From Hydractinia symbiolongicarpus (taxonomy: Eukaryota; Cnidaria; Hydrozoa; Anthoathecata; Hydractiniidae), in contig NC_079877.1 in NCBI RefSeq assembly GCF_029227915.1, forward strand, positions 10,971,351 to 11,035,350: 64,000 nucleotides of DNA, read 5' to 3'. Each line of letters opens with the position of its first letter. The stretch's first letter is position 1. The notes under the pieces were generated by a model, which saw only the letters and a list, made by a program, of their open reading frames with translations, was not told the DNA's origin and ran no database searches. The position numbers and the translations under genes were made by a program. Below, piece by piece: positions 46,631 through 58,936 of the stretch.

Positions 46631-49322
46631 ATGGATTTAATAGAAAAATACGAAAGAAAAGAAAGCTATTATGATGTACTTGGATGTACAGAAACATCGA
46701 CTTTGGCTCAAATAACCACAGAGTTTCGAATCTTGGCGAAAAAGTGTCATCCCGATAAAAATAGCAACGATAATGATGATGTGACTAATGAAAAAGATTT
46801 TGAAAAGTAAAAAGTTAACTATAATCAAATTTATTCACGAATCCTGGTTGAGATTTTTAACTTTTGGATGACACCAGGCATTAAGATTTCGTTAAGATGA
46901 CGATTAAGATTTTTTACCATTGCTCTTATTTTCTTCGTAGGTAATACTCACAACATTCAATTTAAGAATGAAAGACGTCAACTGACGTCTTGGGGATGGA
47001 TAGGCTTTCCTGGTCTGGTTTTGCTGGTTTTAAAATGTTGTTACTATAAAGGCTCAAATATTTTCTTAAAAAACTTGACATTACAAATGAATTAGCTAGT
47101 TAAAGCTTTCTATGTTGTATGTGCCAGAAATTCATTTCGCATGGAATCTCGTTTACCCAGATAAAAGTCAGTTAAAATTTGGTATATAGGTCTTTCTAAT
47201 CCACTTCAGCACTTGGCAAAGGCTGACATGTCCAAAAATTTCTTAAATTTTGTTGGCAATTTTTTGCTGACATGGTTTTATCCAAGCTAGCTAGTTGTTG
47301 CTAATCTGAACTTGCAAAATTTTTCTACTTTTCTTCTCTCTAAATTTTGCATTGTCTGTGTATGGGGTGTACAATCACAAAACAAATTATAAATGGCTGG
47401 CATGAAATATAGTTTTGCTGATGAGGAATAAATTGCATTGTATGTTGTGGAGCAATAAGAAATAAAATGTGACATGTGACTTTCATTGTAAAATACAAAG
47501 TAATTTTTTACGAATGAGGGTGTTACTAAAAATGCCATGAAAACTGGAAGAAAGCTTTCGATTGGACTTTGCTAGAAATTCGGTGTTTTGAAAAGAGATT
47601 AAAGATTCCAAAATACCCAAAATGATATTTCAGACAATATTGGGAGGTAAAAGTTACATGTTAAAAAATTCTACAAAAATGGTAAATACATCAATGTTTT
47701 GGAGTCTGACATCTTTGAGAGGGTTGGGTCCAGGATAGACATTAGCTTTAGTTCTAAAATCGATTTGTAAGTGGCCGTACAAGGCACTTCCTGTTACCAT
47801 ATCATAGTATTGAAGACTCAATTATGAATTGCTGTTATAATTCACACAATACTAATGAAACAATTTGTCCAAACTGATTGTACCGTACTATCTCACTCAA
47901 TAGAAATTTTTGTCACTGTCATCTTCAAGTTATGCAAACTGTATAATATAAATGTTTGAGTCTGATTAAAAGTTGAAAGTCAACAAATGCTCTATTTAAT
48001 TCGCTTGCTTTAAAAATGAAAGCAAAAAAAACAAAAACATGTCTTGTTGCTAAATTCTTTTTTTCTATGAGAATGTTGTTCTACTGGAATTTAGCTTGTC
48101 TTCTTCAACACTCGAACCTCTTATTAAACTTAAATCTCTCTGAGAAGACGAAGACGTGAGTGAATCCTGTGGAGGTGTGTACGCCGTGTGACATGGCAAA
48201 TCAACAAAATATGTATGAACCAAGTTGGCTTTTGTTCGATAATGGCAGCAACTGTTAATGTAATTATTGGTTTTTGTGGGGAACACAATCTTTGCACAAA
48301 AAATGAAAAGTTTTAAAAAAATTTATCCCATGTTATTTTCGTAACATGTAAAAATGTTTTTATTTCAAAAAACATATGTTAATTTTTTTTGTTAGTTTTC
48401 CTTTAAAAATATTTTTTTGAGGAAACAAGACAAAATTAAAAAATAATTTTTTTTTTGAGAACAAATTCACACATTTGTTGAAAAGAAAAATATTGTTGTT
48501 TTTACACAGGTATTATGTTGTCCAGAGGATGAAAGTAGCAGTTACTGGTCATGTTAGACATATGTTCATTATAGCGGATTTGGCTGTATATTTTGGACCT
48601 CATCAAAGTTGCTAATTTTAATTTATAGCTGGTTTTGTGTTATCATGACATTATTCTGAAATTCTCACATTTGAACTCATATTGTCGAAGAAAGTCATAT
48701 TGGGAGTCTAACATTTAAATCACTCCACTTGCAATAAAATCTATGACGACAACTGGGATTAAAGAAATGGACTATTAGGTTTTTGTTAGGTCTTTATATA
48801 CCTAATGATGTAATTCACTTTAGATTACAACATGCTTATGAAGTCTTAAAATCTGAGGAATCTCGTAAACAATATGATACATGGCTGCATTCTGGGTTGT
48901 GTATCCCTTTTGAAAGTTGGAACAAAATGAGTGAACAGTCCCATGTATCAATGCACTGGGGAAGAAAGAAAAAAGAGCTTGCAATTGAAAGTGGTATTTC
49001 ATTTTTTGTTTTCATATTTCCCTATCATTTCAATGTCTCATCTTGTTAGGCTTTTGTAGACGTTTTTCGACTGTAGTGTAAGAAATCTTCAACTTGGAAG
49101 CGAATTGGTGTTTTTCGTACATGCAATTGGTGTTGTTAAGCTTCTGTTTGTTTTTCAGCTGATAAAAAAGATGATTTGACGAGTGCATCAAATCAGAAAT
49201 CAACGAAAACAACACATAATGAGAACACAGATGTTTCGACGGCTAACGTTCAAAGGAATTTTAAAAGACATCAATTTGATAACACTAGTGGGCGGAATAA
49301 GTTTAGAAAATACCAGTTATAA
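46631..49322 (+). CDS. DNAJC12: J-domain co-chaperone DNAJC12
   Basis: Exons 46631-46806, 48824-48993 and 49159-49322 join in phase (2, then 1) into 169 residues; human DNAJC12 has 198. Residues 1-75 are the J domain: YYDVLGC, then AKKCHPDKNSNDND with the essential HPD, then KLQHAYEVLKSEESRKQYD. The DNAJC12-specific parts follow: PFESWNKM, SMHWGRKKKEL (human SMHW...KKDL) and the C-terminal KFRKYQL (human KFRNYEI). DNAJC12 binds HSP70 and serves as co-chaperone for aromatic amino acid hydroxylases in vertebrates; the same role here is inference. The start is the first ATG in frame with a good J-domain spacing. Intron 1 (2.0 kb) holds nothing recognisable. The last residues and stop are read at TTA TAA, 49317-49322. 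Confidence 0.92.
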
Positions 49323-51390
49323 TTGTGTATATACATTTATCATTTGTATTGTAAATATGTAATTAATGCAAGGAGGCAAAAGTTTCTGTAAATTTCACCC
49401 TCTTGCCATGTTTGTTTTGAAAGACGTTACGCGCTTAGAAAAGGCGGGAAACTTTTTAATGGAAACATTGTTGTGTTACATTAGTGTTTTATCAGAAACT
49501 GTACATAAAGTGAGTGAAAGCTGTAAATTGTATTTTAACAACAGCACCCTAACCACTTAAACGAACTCGGTAGCATCATTCGGTATTTTATAAATAGTAT
49601 ATGATAGATTAGATTTTGTTTGATATGGAACAGGTTATATCGCGAACTGCTAGTTCGAGCCTTCAGGCTGGGCCGATGTCAGCAGTGAGTGGTACGCTCG
49701 GGGGCACTGTGTAATTTCTTTATAAAGAACAAGGATTCGTCGCAATAAATATGATGTTTTTCCCGTATCTAACATTCAACTGCAAAAAGGCACGTTAACA
49801 TTGGAGGCACTGCCCGGATGTCCTGTTATGAATTGCTAAAGCCGAAAGACGAAATTTGTATGGGTGGCACCTAATGCTAGAAGACGAAATATTGATGCAA
49901 TAAATTATGAGTTTGTCGACCTTCACTGATAGTTAAGAAACACGTTTTGGGTAACATTAAATACTTAATTCTTTTAGCCGTTCCGAGGCATATATCGCAG
50001 AATTAGCCGTCCCGAGGCAATATCGGAGAATTAGCCGTCCCGAGGCATATATCGAGGAATTAGTCGTCCCAAGACCGATGTCGGAGAATTAGCCGCCCCG
50101 AGGAATATATTGAAGAATCAAATTAACTATCCTGTAGTGCTCAGAAATTATTTCCTAGATGTTAAGTGATAACAATGGCAAGGTACAGATATTGTTGAAA
50201 TTTTGATATGAAGCTGGAAGTAAAAATCATTATGACAGAAAGCTGATGATAAACGACATTGAAACATTTTTTTCAAAGAGATAAAAGCCATAAGACATGG
50301 GGATAAACCCGTAATGTGGTTAATGAAAAAAAAAGAATGTTGTTTATAGACTTCAGATTTTTTGGACGTTTTTTTATGGGAGCCTCGGTACAGACTCTTG
50401 GTACAAAAAAGGTAACGTTTTTTTTATATTATTTATTTGGCAATTGTATATATGTATTTAGGAGTAATACAACGTAACTTTAACATTTTTTTAACTGATG
50501 AAGCGTCGAGTAAAAGTCGACTGTGGATTTATTTGGTTGTTTGGTAAAATGTTAGCGTGCTTTTGAAATTGTGTTAATATTGAAAGTTGGTGATTGTGTT
50601 ATTTACTCGCGGAAATAAATATTCGCGAATCTCGCGAGTTTTTTTCAATTTTGCAACAATAAGTTCCCGTGAAAATTTGGAAACCTGCGATTTGGGCAAT
50701 TCCGAAAATTAATTCCTTTGATATTTACACTATTTTATTCTTCTGATTTACCAAGAGCTATTAAATTCCAACTTCATCAGCATTTTGTCTCCTACATAAA
50801 ATGTCATTAAATTCTTTTTCTACGAAGTACGTCAACTTTATTTCTCGTCAATTATTAGGATTTGCCATCTTGTGAAGATTAATTCCTTAAGGAACCTTAT
50901 TACTGACCAAAACGTTTTAGCGATGTTTTTAGCAGCTAACCATTTTTGCCGACTTTACTAACTTTTTTGATATTTCTGTTTGTACAAATATACATCAAAT
51001 ATATTGGATGCACTTGTTACTAAATTCCTCTGCATTATTTTATCCATATTACAATGCCCGCCGTCTGTCTGTCTATCAAAATGGTAGCTACCAGTACAGA
51101 CAGGCGAAAAAGTGCTGTAAACGTTTCTATTATTCAGTAAAAATCGAATAATTTTTTGCAGGTGACTAATATTTTCACCGATTTAAATTTTTTAACGACT
51201 TTTTTTTTCGCCGACCTTTTTACCGATAACGCCTAACAATGTTGGAAAAACTTTGAGAATCGAAGAAAGAGGAGCATTAAAATCTATCAGCAACAAAACA
51301 TTTAATAAATTTCTTTTAACTAACAAATTCATTACAATTATTTTGGATTTTAAGCTGTACCAATCCCTTCCGTCGCATCAACATTACCTA
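49323..51390. other. Intergenic stretch between convergent genes
   Basis: No exon is supported. A 64-codon frame at 49366-49560 has no domain and is not called. Contents are a tandem repeat (49975-50120) and, at about 51120-51235, fold-back-like CCGA/CGAAA sequence related to the element at 34864-34975. Confidence 0.55.
49975..50120. repeat. Tandem repeat, unit about 30 bp, five copies
   Basis: GAATTAGCCGTCCCGAGGCA followed by TATATCGGA recurs five times with scattered changes. Confidence 0.85.
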
Positions 51391-53603
51391 CTACTTTTTT
51401 GGTCGCGGTGCAGGTACTGGACGTTTAACCAGACCAATCGCGCCTTTGCTTGTCTTATTCTGATCGTTATTGTTCTGAGATGGTTGTACTCTCGGCCTTG
51501 GTTTTGGAATAGGTTGGTTCGTAGCCGATGTATGTGGAACAGGTCTGGGTGGACGCAGTGGTTTAGCAGCTAAGGCTTGTTTGATACCAGAATTATTACT
51601 TATTGGTAATGCTGGTTGCCGCGGACGGATTGGTTTGCCTTCTTTACCCACGTCGATCTTTGGTTGCGGTGGACGTGCGGGAGGTTGTGAAGGTCGTGAT
51701 GGGCGAGATGATGGTCCTTCGTTATTTGCATAGGCTGTCTTAGAATTGTGTAGTGGTTTTACAGGCGTTGGTGGCCTTGTTAATTTTCTTTGTTTCTCTT
51801 TGCCTTTATTTTTATCAATTGAATCTGTTGTAGGAACAGGTTTGTATCCTTTCTCTCTTTGTTTCCATTTAATAGCCCCCACCCATGCCAGTACAGACAA
51901 CAAAATCACAAAAATTACAGCACCAAAAAATGTTTGACCAAATCGAACTTTAGATAATTTCTCCCTATTCTCTGCAGTTGCTTTTCTCTTGACTTGGATC
52001 GTATAAACTCCACCTGAGCAAGAGATAACAGTAAGAAAATATTAGACATAAAGTACAATGCGAAATGTAAATCAGCATTGATGATACTTTTTATATTTTG
52101 ATAGAGATTAATGTTTTTGTTAATAGTACCAAAAAAAATTAAACATTTTTCATTTGTTTTATATTTTAAGTTCTTCTCTTTATTTACCTTGCGCTGTATC
52201 TTTTGCAAATGGCGTTTTGTAATTCAACACGCACAATATGTCCAGGTGATCAAAATCAGCGTCTATGTTTTTAATCGTCATGTAAAATGCATTTCTTAGT
52301 AGATTTTTGTGAGCATGGACATGCTCGATATATGTGTTCTCCTGATCAACTTTCAAACCAAAATGTGGTGGGACAGTATGAAGATTTAAAGACAAGAAAT
52401 CATCTCCAGTGCTGGTGTATACAAGTGGTTTTAAATGACCATCTGAAATGTAAAATAAATTGATTTGGTCTTTTTGTAGAAGATTCTAACTTTGAAACGA
52501 TTCCACTAAACTAGGTGGCGCCGTAGATTAGTGGTTATAGCTCTCGTACTCTGTACGGGAGACCGGGGTTCGATTCCTCTTGAAGGGGATTCAACATAGG
52601 CGAGAGAATGTTACCATAGCCCCGGGTTAACCTAAGCCATAAATTGGGGAGATGGCGCACTGTGTGGGCCGTTGGATGTTGCTGGGAGTTGTCTAGTAGT
52701 AGAAAGCGGGCCCTAATTGGGTCTGCGTAGCTCAAAATGAGCATTAAATACTCTAGGACTCTCCATCTAAGCCATGGTCCCTCCTAAAAAAAATGGACAG
52801 GGTATATCCCTCTATATTTGTGAGGCTAGCCATGTAAAATATGCACATCTATCTATCTAAACTAGGAGTGGTAGTAACAAGAGAAATATTTAATCAAGAT
52901 ATCTAAGTGGGGAAAACAATTTCTTAAAAGCAAAGTCGAGGACCCTGACAGGAAACAAATAAACTTTTGACATTGAAAATAAGTACAAGATATTTTTTCA
53001 TAGTGGTTTACATTAAATCAAGTAATAGTAGTCATAGTAATACTGTTCTCATTATACTGGATTCCAACATTAAATTACTCATACACTATTCAAATTTAAT
53101 TGACTCAGGTGTCAATAGAGGAAATGTAATCCTAATTCAGCTACCCTTTGAAACACTTTCATGTCTCAGTCCTCTATTCGTCAACGTAATAACATGAGCG
53201 CCATTTAGCATCTACGGCCGTAATTTTTATATCGTGAGTCACACATTCGTTGGACTGAAAAGATAATTGTAGTTAAAAAAATAAAGTACCTTTCCACAAA
53301 CTTTCTGGTTTTTTTTATCCCAGATTAAAATACGTTTGATAGCCTCAAACTAAAAAACGATATACTGTTAAAAAATGTTTCCTTACCGATTTTGTCCTTG
53401 TATCCACAATAAAATATCTCTAACGTTTCTTTCCTAATGTCAGCATTTAAATCAAATTGCCAACCGAGTACAACAGTATCACCTGTGGAGGCTTTAACAT
53501 TCGCATTGTTCATGCGAGATATTCTTTCTATTATTTTGTACGTACTACACAAGTGCGAAAATGAACAAATTATGCAAATTAAACATAATGTTATCTTCTT
53601 CAT
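51391..53603 (-). CDS. Single Ig-like domain type I membrane receptor with proline-rich tail
   Basis: Exons 53603-53387, 52442-52188 and 52013-51391 (stop TAG) join in phase 1 into about 364 residues. A signal peptide (MKKITLCLICIICSFSHLCS) leads into a V-set-like domain. Its B strand reads GDTVVLGWQF with Gly where Cys is usual; Cys appears instead in FYCGYK; the F strand reads DADFDHLDILCVLNY. After a short stalk come one membrane span (about TFFGAVIFVILLSVLAWVGA) and a cytoplasmic tail of about 160 residues rich in Pro, Arg and Lys. The tail holds several SH3-type motifs: RPSQPPARPPQP, KPLRPPRPVP, IPKPRPRVQP and RPVPAPRP. It is head-to-head with the gene at 54065-57248, whose ectodomain has the same cysteine layout. 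The function may be cell-surface recognition, perhaps like hydrozoan Alr proteins; that is inference. Confidence 0.82.
52516..52856 (+). mobile_element. Full-length tRNA-derived SINE with 10-bp target duplication
   Basis: The element starts TGGCGCCGTAGATTAGTGG (A box) and carries a clear B box GGGTTCGATTCC about 40 bases on. A body with GCGTAGCTCAAAATGAGC and ACTCTAGGACTC and an ATCTATCTATCT tail follow. CTAAACTAGG flanks it on both sides (52506-52515 and 52857-52866). It sits in intron 1 of the minus-strand Ig receptor. The exact duplication suggests a fairly recent insertion. Confidence 0.9.
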
Positions 53604-54064
53604 CACAACAACTAGTTGGTTACATTGTGAATGATTCAGTGAGCAATATTTGACGTCAAATGTTGTTTTGTTATAGTACTGGAAAAATGCTTAACTGTGG
53701 TTCAAGGAAAGCTTTTCTCCATTGGTTACACGTAAGGAATATTTGACGTCAAATGTTTTATGGTATAGTAATGGGAAATTTTCTCAACTGTAGTTCAAGG
53801 AAAGCTTTCTCTGTTGGTTACACATAAGGAAGGTATATAAAATAAAATAGACAACAAGTAATTTTATATAGGTTTCTTTATTTCTGTGATTAAACTTCAT
53901 TGTGTATCTTTTAATTTCGTATTTTTTTCGTAATTTTATTCCGCTGAGTAGCATGTGTAAGGTTTGATGTCGGCAAATTTAAATGACGTTAAATACCAAT
54001 TTTGAAAGGAAACAACGACAATGTTATAGCGCTGAGATGATATGGATGTGTTAAGGTGACTGAA
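53604..54064. promoter_or_regulatory. Shared divergent promoter of the two Ig receptor genes
   Basis: The 461 bases between the two start codons hold two tandem copies of a unit of about 93 bp (about 53644-53737 and 53738-53830). Each contains the 14-bp palindrome ATTTGACGTCAAAT (53648-53661 and 53741-53754), whose centre TGACGTCA is the CREB/ATF full site. Each also carries TTCAAGGAAAGCTTT and TTGGTTACAC. A TATATAAAA at 53834-53842 is well placed for the plus-strand gene. No equally clear TATA box was seen for the minus-strand gene. Confidence 0.7.
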
Positions 54065-57000
54065 ATGGCTTTTCAAATAGTTTTCTTGCCAACCATACTT
54101 CTGTTGCTTCCATGCGCTGTTGACTTGTCTAATGTGATCGAGTTGGACAAAAAGACAAGCTCTGAAGTATATTTCACACCAGGCTCATCCGTTAAACTCG
54201 GCTGGGTGTATGAATTTTCAGAAGACGAACAGGAGTTTGGAGAATTCTTTTGCGGATATAGAAATAATGATGGAAGAGTTTTCCCGCTTGCTATAGACGT
54301 TGATGGTGAGTCGTTTCGTTTTTTTTTAATTTATTTCATAATTTTGCGTATCTTTTGCCTACAAAATCATCATGTTGTAAAATTTATTATCAAAAACAAG
54401 CTTGTTTAATATCAAACGAGTCATTAATAGACGTTTATAATTTTTTTCTCTGGCACCTAAAATGCAATTTGGAGGGATAAAAAAATCCTCCTAGACGTGA
54501 TGCAGAATGTTCTTTCCTAGTTTCAATATAAGTAGTAGAAATAGAAATGCAGTGAAGTATCATGTATTTATGTGTATCCTAATCAAACTTAGAGGAAGGG
54601 GGGTAAGGAACATGATAGGAGTTTACAATGAAAATATATAATATGAAAAATATATTGAACATTTACCTAATAAAGGGATAACTAGCACAAAGCACTTTAT
54701 GTGCTTAAATAACGTGCTAGCTACCTGGGAGAACAACAGGTAGGACGACGCCACAGGACAACACAGGGACAAGACGAACATTCAGACGAGGATATCACAG
54801 AGTCAAAGTCAAAAATAGCATGAAATGTCTGGAAGCTGCTTAAAACAAACCTTCAAGCAGGAAAAAGGAATTTGGACTGGGTGAAATAAAATAAAATTGT
54901 AATTAGATTTTATATGTGTTAATAAAGTGACTATGTAAAAAAATTTTTAGCTCAGAGGTATTTTTACTCAAGATTTTAAAGGGTAAGGAATTTTGAAGAC
55001 GGTTCCATGAGTTTATTGCAAAGAACTTAACAGACTTTTTACCAAACGCAGTTGAATGAACAAGAGGTAGATTCAAAAAGCCTTTGTCAGCAGCACGGGT
55101 GTGGTGGGAATGGGCGAAGTCGATTGCGAAAGTATTGATGAGGCTAATAGGAAGAGTTTTATAATAAAGGTTCAATAGGAAAATTATATTTTGTATACAG
55201 ATCATGTCAGAGAATTTAATTAAGTTAAGGTTCCCGTATAGTGGGGTAGGAGAAGCATTGAAAGTACTAAAAGAGATGATACGGATAGCATGGTTTTGTA
55301 AAATTTCTATTCGACGGGTAAGAGAAGATTTTTGGCCCCATACCAAGGAGCAATATTGTATTTGGGAGTAGAAAATAGCAAAATAAATTTGACGAAGAAC
55401 ACATTTTGGAACAAAATGACGAGCTTTGGCAAGTGCTCCATTAGATTTTTTGAGGTTGGAGATGGTGATATTAATTTGAGATTTCCAGGAGAGGTTTGAG
55501 TCAAGAGTTATACCAAGGTATTTGACAGTATCACTAGGAACGATTTTAGTTCCATTGATTAGAAATTTAAAATTAAATAAAATTGGTTTTAACGGAGTTT
55601 TAAAAATAACAAGTTCAGTTTTAGATTTATTTAATGAGATTTTATTTGCATTGAGCCATTGACAAAGGAATTTGAGATCCAAGTTAAGATGTTTATTTAG
55701 TTGTTTAGCGGACTTACTAATATTTAGCAGGTTGGTATCATCTGCAAAGAGGTGGACCATGGAATGTTTAATTGCAGTATGAAGATCATTAATATAGAGT
55801 AGAAATAAAAGTGGACCAAGAACAGAGCCCTGAGGAACACCATGACGAATAGGTTTATGTGAAGATGACGAATTATTGATAAACACAAATTGTTCTCTGT
55901 TGGTTAGGAAAGAGCGCAGCAAATTTAAAGGAACCCCACGAATACCATAGTGATAAAGTTTTTTAATTAAAATTTCATGGTCGACAGTGTCGAAAGCTTT
56001 TTGTAGGTCAATGAAGACACCACAAACAAGAAGACCATTGTCAATAGCTTCCATAATCTTTTGAGTAATGTTTAGTAAGGCGTGTGAGGTAGAAAATTTT
56101 TTCCTGAAGCCAAACTGATCTGGAAAGATAGTATTGTTCATAGAAAAAAAATTATATAAACGATTGAAAATAAGCTTTTCGAAAATTTTGTCAATGTTTG
56201 AAAGTAAAGATATGGGCCGATAGTTGCAAAGTTCGACATTTGAGCCTTTTTTGTAAACAGGGATAACTTTTGCAATTTTAAGAGAAGATGGATAAATACC
56301 AGTTGAAAAGGAAAGATTGATTAATTTAGCAATTGGAACTGCGAGGAGTTTTTTAGTAGGAAGAAGGACTTGGTACGGAATGCTGAAAGGACCTGTTGAT
56401 TTTTTTTTATCAAAGAGAGAAATACAATCAAGGACTTCTAAATCATTAGTTGGGCGAAAAAATATTGAGAAATTCGTAGGCAGTTAAACGGGCGAGGAGG
56501 TGGACTCTTGTAACCGTAAATGGTATAACACTTTAAAAAATTTAGCAATTAATAAGTTATTAAATAGAATATAACGAGTATGTTTTAATCGACAACACAA
56601 TTTTGCTCATTCTTATGATTTTTAAACTTGATCCCAAAGTGCTGTGAGAAAGCGAGGCACTGTTGAAAATCAGATAGGCCTAAAGAAAAGTTTGTTGCTA
56701 TCTTTTGCTGTATTGACATATGGAAAAATTCTTGACTCTAATTATTAGGTTGTTATTAAATTCATTACTTGAAACTCGTACATACATTTCCGTTTTCTAC
56801 AGGCTCTAGTTTTTTGGTCGCATACGTTCAAGGAGTGGTCAACTCTGATAAACCAACAGACGATCGAGATTTGTTACGTCGCACAACAGATCCTGTCGCT
56901 ACAAATGATGCTAAATTCCGACAACGCAGTTTAGTGCTGACGTCGCTGTCAAATAAAGACGTTGGCGAATATTTCTGTGGATTGCACTTAACAAAGCCTC

Positions 57001-57248
57001 GTTTTAATATCGAATATGGCGGAGTAGTCACGCTGAAGTTATCTTTAAAAGAGAATGGAATGTCGCATGCAGTCGTAGCTGTTGTTGTTACAGTTCCATT
57101 GGTGATTGCACTTCTTGGTTTGGTCATCATTTTAGTCTTCTGGAAAAAATATAAACCGCTGAAAAGCTATTCTCTGGCAGATGATCCTTCTGTCACGTCA
57201 TCAGATGAAGATGTCGAGTTTGAGAAAAAGAAGTTAATGCAAGAATAA
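54065..57248 (+). CDS. Single Ig-like domain type I membrane receptor with short tail
   Basis: Exons 54065-54305 and 56803-57248 join in phase 1 into 228 residues. A signal peptide (MAFQIVFLPTILLLLPCAVD) precedes a V-set-like domain. Its B strand reads GSSVKLGWVY (no Cys), an extra Cys sits in FFCGYR, and the F strand is SNKDVGEYFCGLH. One membrane span (VVAVVVTVPLVIALLGLVII) and a tail of about 35 residues with YKPL and acidic SSDEDVEFE follow. The stop codon lies within AATAAA (57244-57249), a possible polyadenylation signal. The 2.5-kb intron holds an antisense LINE. The cysteine layout, intron phase and YKP motif after the membrane match the divergent neighbour, so the two are paralogues whose tails have diverged. 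Confidence 0.82.
54903..56470 (-). mobile_element. LINE with intact reverse-transcriptase frame, antisense in the Ig receptor intron
   Basis: One open minus-strand frame runs from about 56470 to the stop at 54903. It shows KKSTGPFSIPYQVL, NYRPISLLSNIDKIFEKLI, DQFGFRK, FIDLQKAFDTVDHEIL, GVPQGSVLGPLLFLLYINDL and the active site FADDTN, then the thumb and C-terminal region ending HSHFINTYKI. A stop lies upstream of the frame, and no endonuclease domain was found, so the copy is 5'-truncated. The 3' tail was not clearly delimited. Confidence 0.9.
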
Positions 57249-58936
57249 ATATCACCTCAAAATATTTTGTTGTTGTTGCCGTGTTTTTCAGAAAAGAAAG
57301 GTTCCTGTTCTTCAAAATTTTAGGGACAGGAAGCACGCATATTAACGTCACTCGCGGAGCTCTAGGACTTCATCTAGGCTTTTAGGGACAGGGTGGCTAC
57401 ACATTTTGAGATAAACTTTATGCCTTTTCCAGGATTTTTAGTAAATTGCCATCACCAACACATTTTCGAAAGTAATAAATTAAATTTCGGCAAGATATAA
57501 GACCCTCAATATGATTTTTTATCAAACACAAACCAAATTATACGGTCTTTATGAATTCCAGAATTTCTATGGTTGGTTGTTACCAGGTGGTGGAAACTCG
57601 TTCCAGGACACTTTTCTGGTAAAAGGGATTTACACCTGTCTGTCTGATAAGCTACCTCGTCCCACGGTTTGTATGTTTTTTATGGTTCCGTTAAAAAATA
57701 AAGTCTCACAAGTCCTCGGGTCGAGGTTGTCTAATAAGTGATTTGTTACAAACGATAATTCCAGAGTTTCTTGTTTCTTGAAAGAATTAAATGTTGAAAA
57801 ATCAAAATGATGTTTGAAATATCAAATATGGAAAAACGAACATCCTTTCTTGTCCATCCTAGTCATAAAAGTCTATTCCCGAAACTGGTACGTTATGACC
57901 TGTTTAGTCACCCTCTCACGCTTTACGCCCACACAAACCTTATCCCCTCTCGCAGCCTCGCTCCCTGCCATGCGTGTGTATTTTATGCAACAGTTAAAAA
58001 AGCAAAGGTTATACTACAAAATCTATCTTTATAAAAATTTTACAAAACTCTGTTATAACTACAGAAATAATAAGAATTTTTATCTTTATATAATACAAGA
58101 TGTAAGAAAAAAACTAATTTGAATGTGTAATGTAGAATGCACGTGCAGCGAAGATATTTTAAAGAGGGAACATAAAGTATTACAACTTTGTTAGAAAGAA
58201 ATTGAAAGATTTCAACGAAAACAGACTTTCACCTTTTTCTTCGAAAAAGCTATAAATACCAAAAACGAACCTTGAAACTAATTGGAATTTTCTTCGTTAC
58301 GTATCGGTGTATACGAGATACGTTTTCTTTAAAAATAAAAACACTTTTTAAGCCCGTTGTATTGTAAGTTCAACGCTTACAATATTTTGCACGCGCAAAA
58401 TAAAAGACAAATGAGGCGTACGTTAAACATGTTCTCTGCCTCAGTTCGTTATTTATAAAACATAACTTTAATATGAGCATATCCCCGCCTAATAGAATCA
58501 TTTGTATGCTGATGAAAAACCTCTGCCATGACGATTCTCGTCAAGTCCCAGTACTAGCGTTCATAACAACTGTGTGTTAACAAAAGTTTACAAGAGAGAT
58601 TACTTTAGCCGTAATTATTTTCGTGGAACTCGCGGACTGCAGTGTCCTCCGCGTACCTTATCGTGGAAAAACTTGTTGAGAAGAAGACGGAAATTTATTT
58701 CACACAAAAAAATTAAAAATCGTCGTACGCAAAATTAAATTTGCGTGTAAATTAATCTTACTCTACTATTACGTAGTTAAGAACGCGAACGTGAATACAA
58801 AAATAAGCTACCCTAGATATTATTTAAAGACTGTACAATTTATTTTAATGTTGCATGAGATTATTTGCAAGATTCCAATTCATTCTGGTTGTTCCGATTT
58901 ATTCAGATTTTTCCGATTTATTTTGGTTGTTCCGAT
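57249..58936. other. Intergenic stretch between convergent genes
   Basis: Short frames at 57511-57741 and 57807-58122 show no domain or splice support and are not called. No structured repeat was seen beyond TTCCGATTTATT units that begin near 58890 and overlap the end of the next gene. Confidence 0.55.

Noticed and set aside
52535-52744. Frame within the SINE, and a possible functional tRNA gene at 52516
   Set aside because: The A and B boxes belong to a SINE with flanking target duplications; the sequence cannot fold into a complete cloverleaf.
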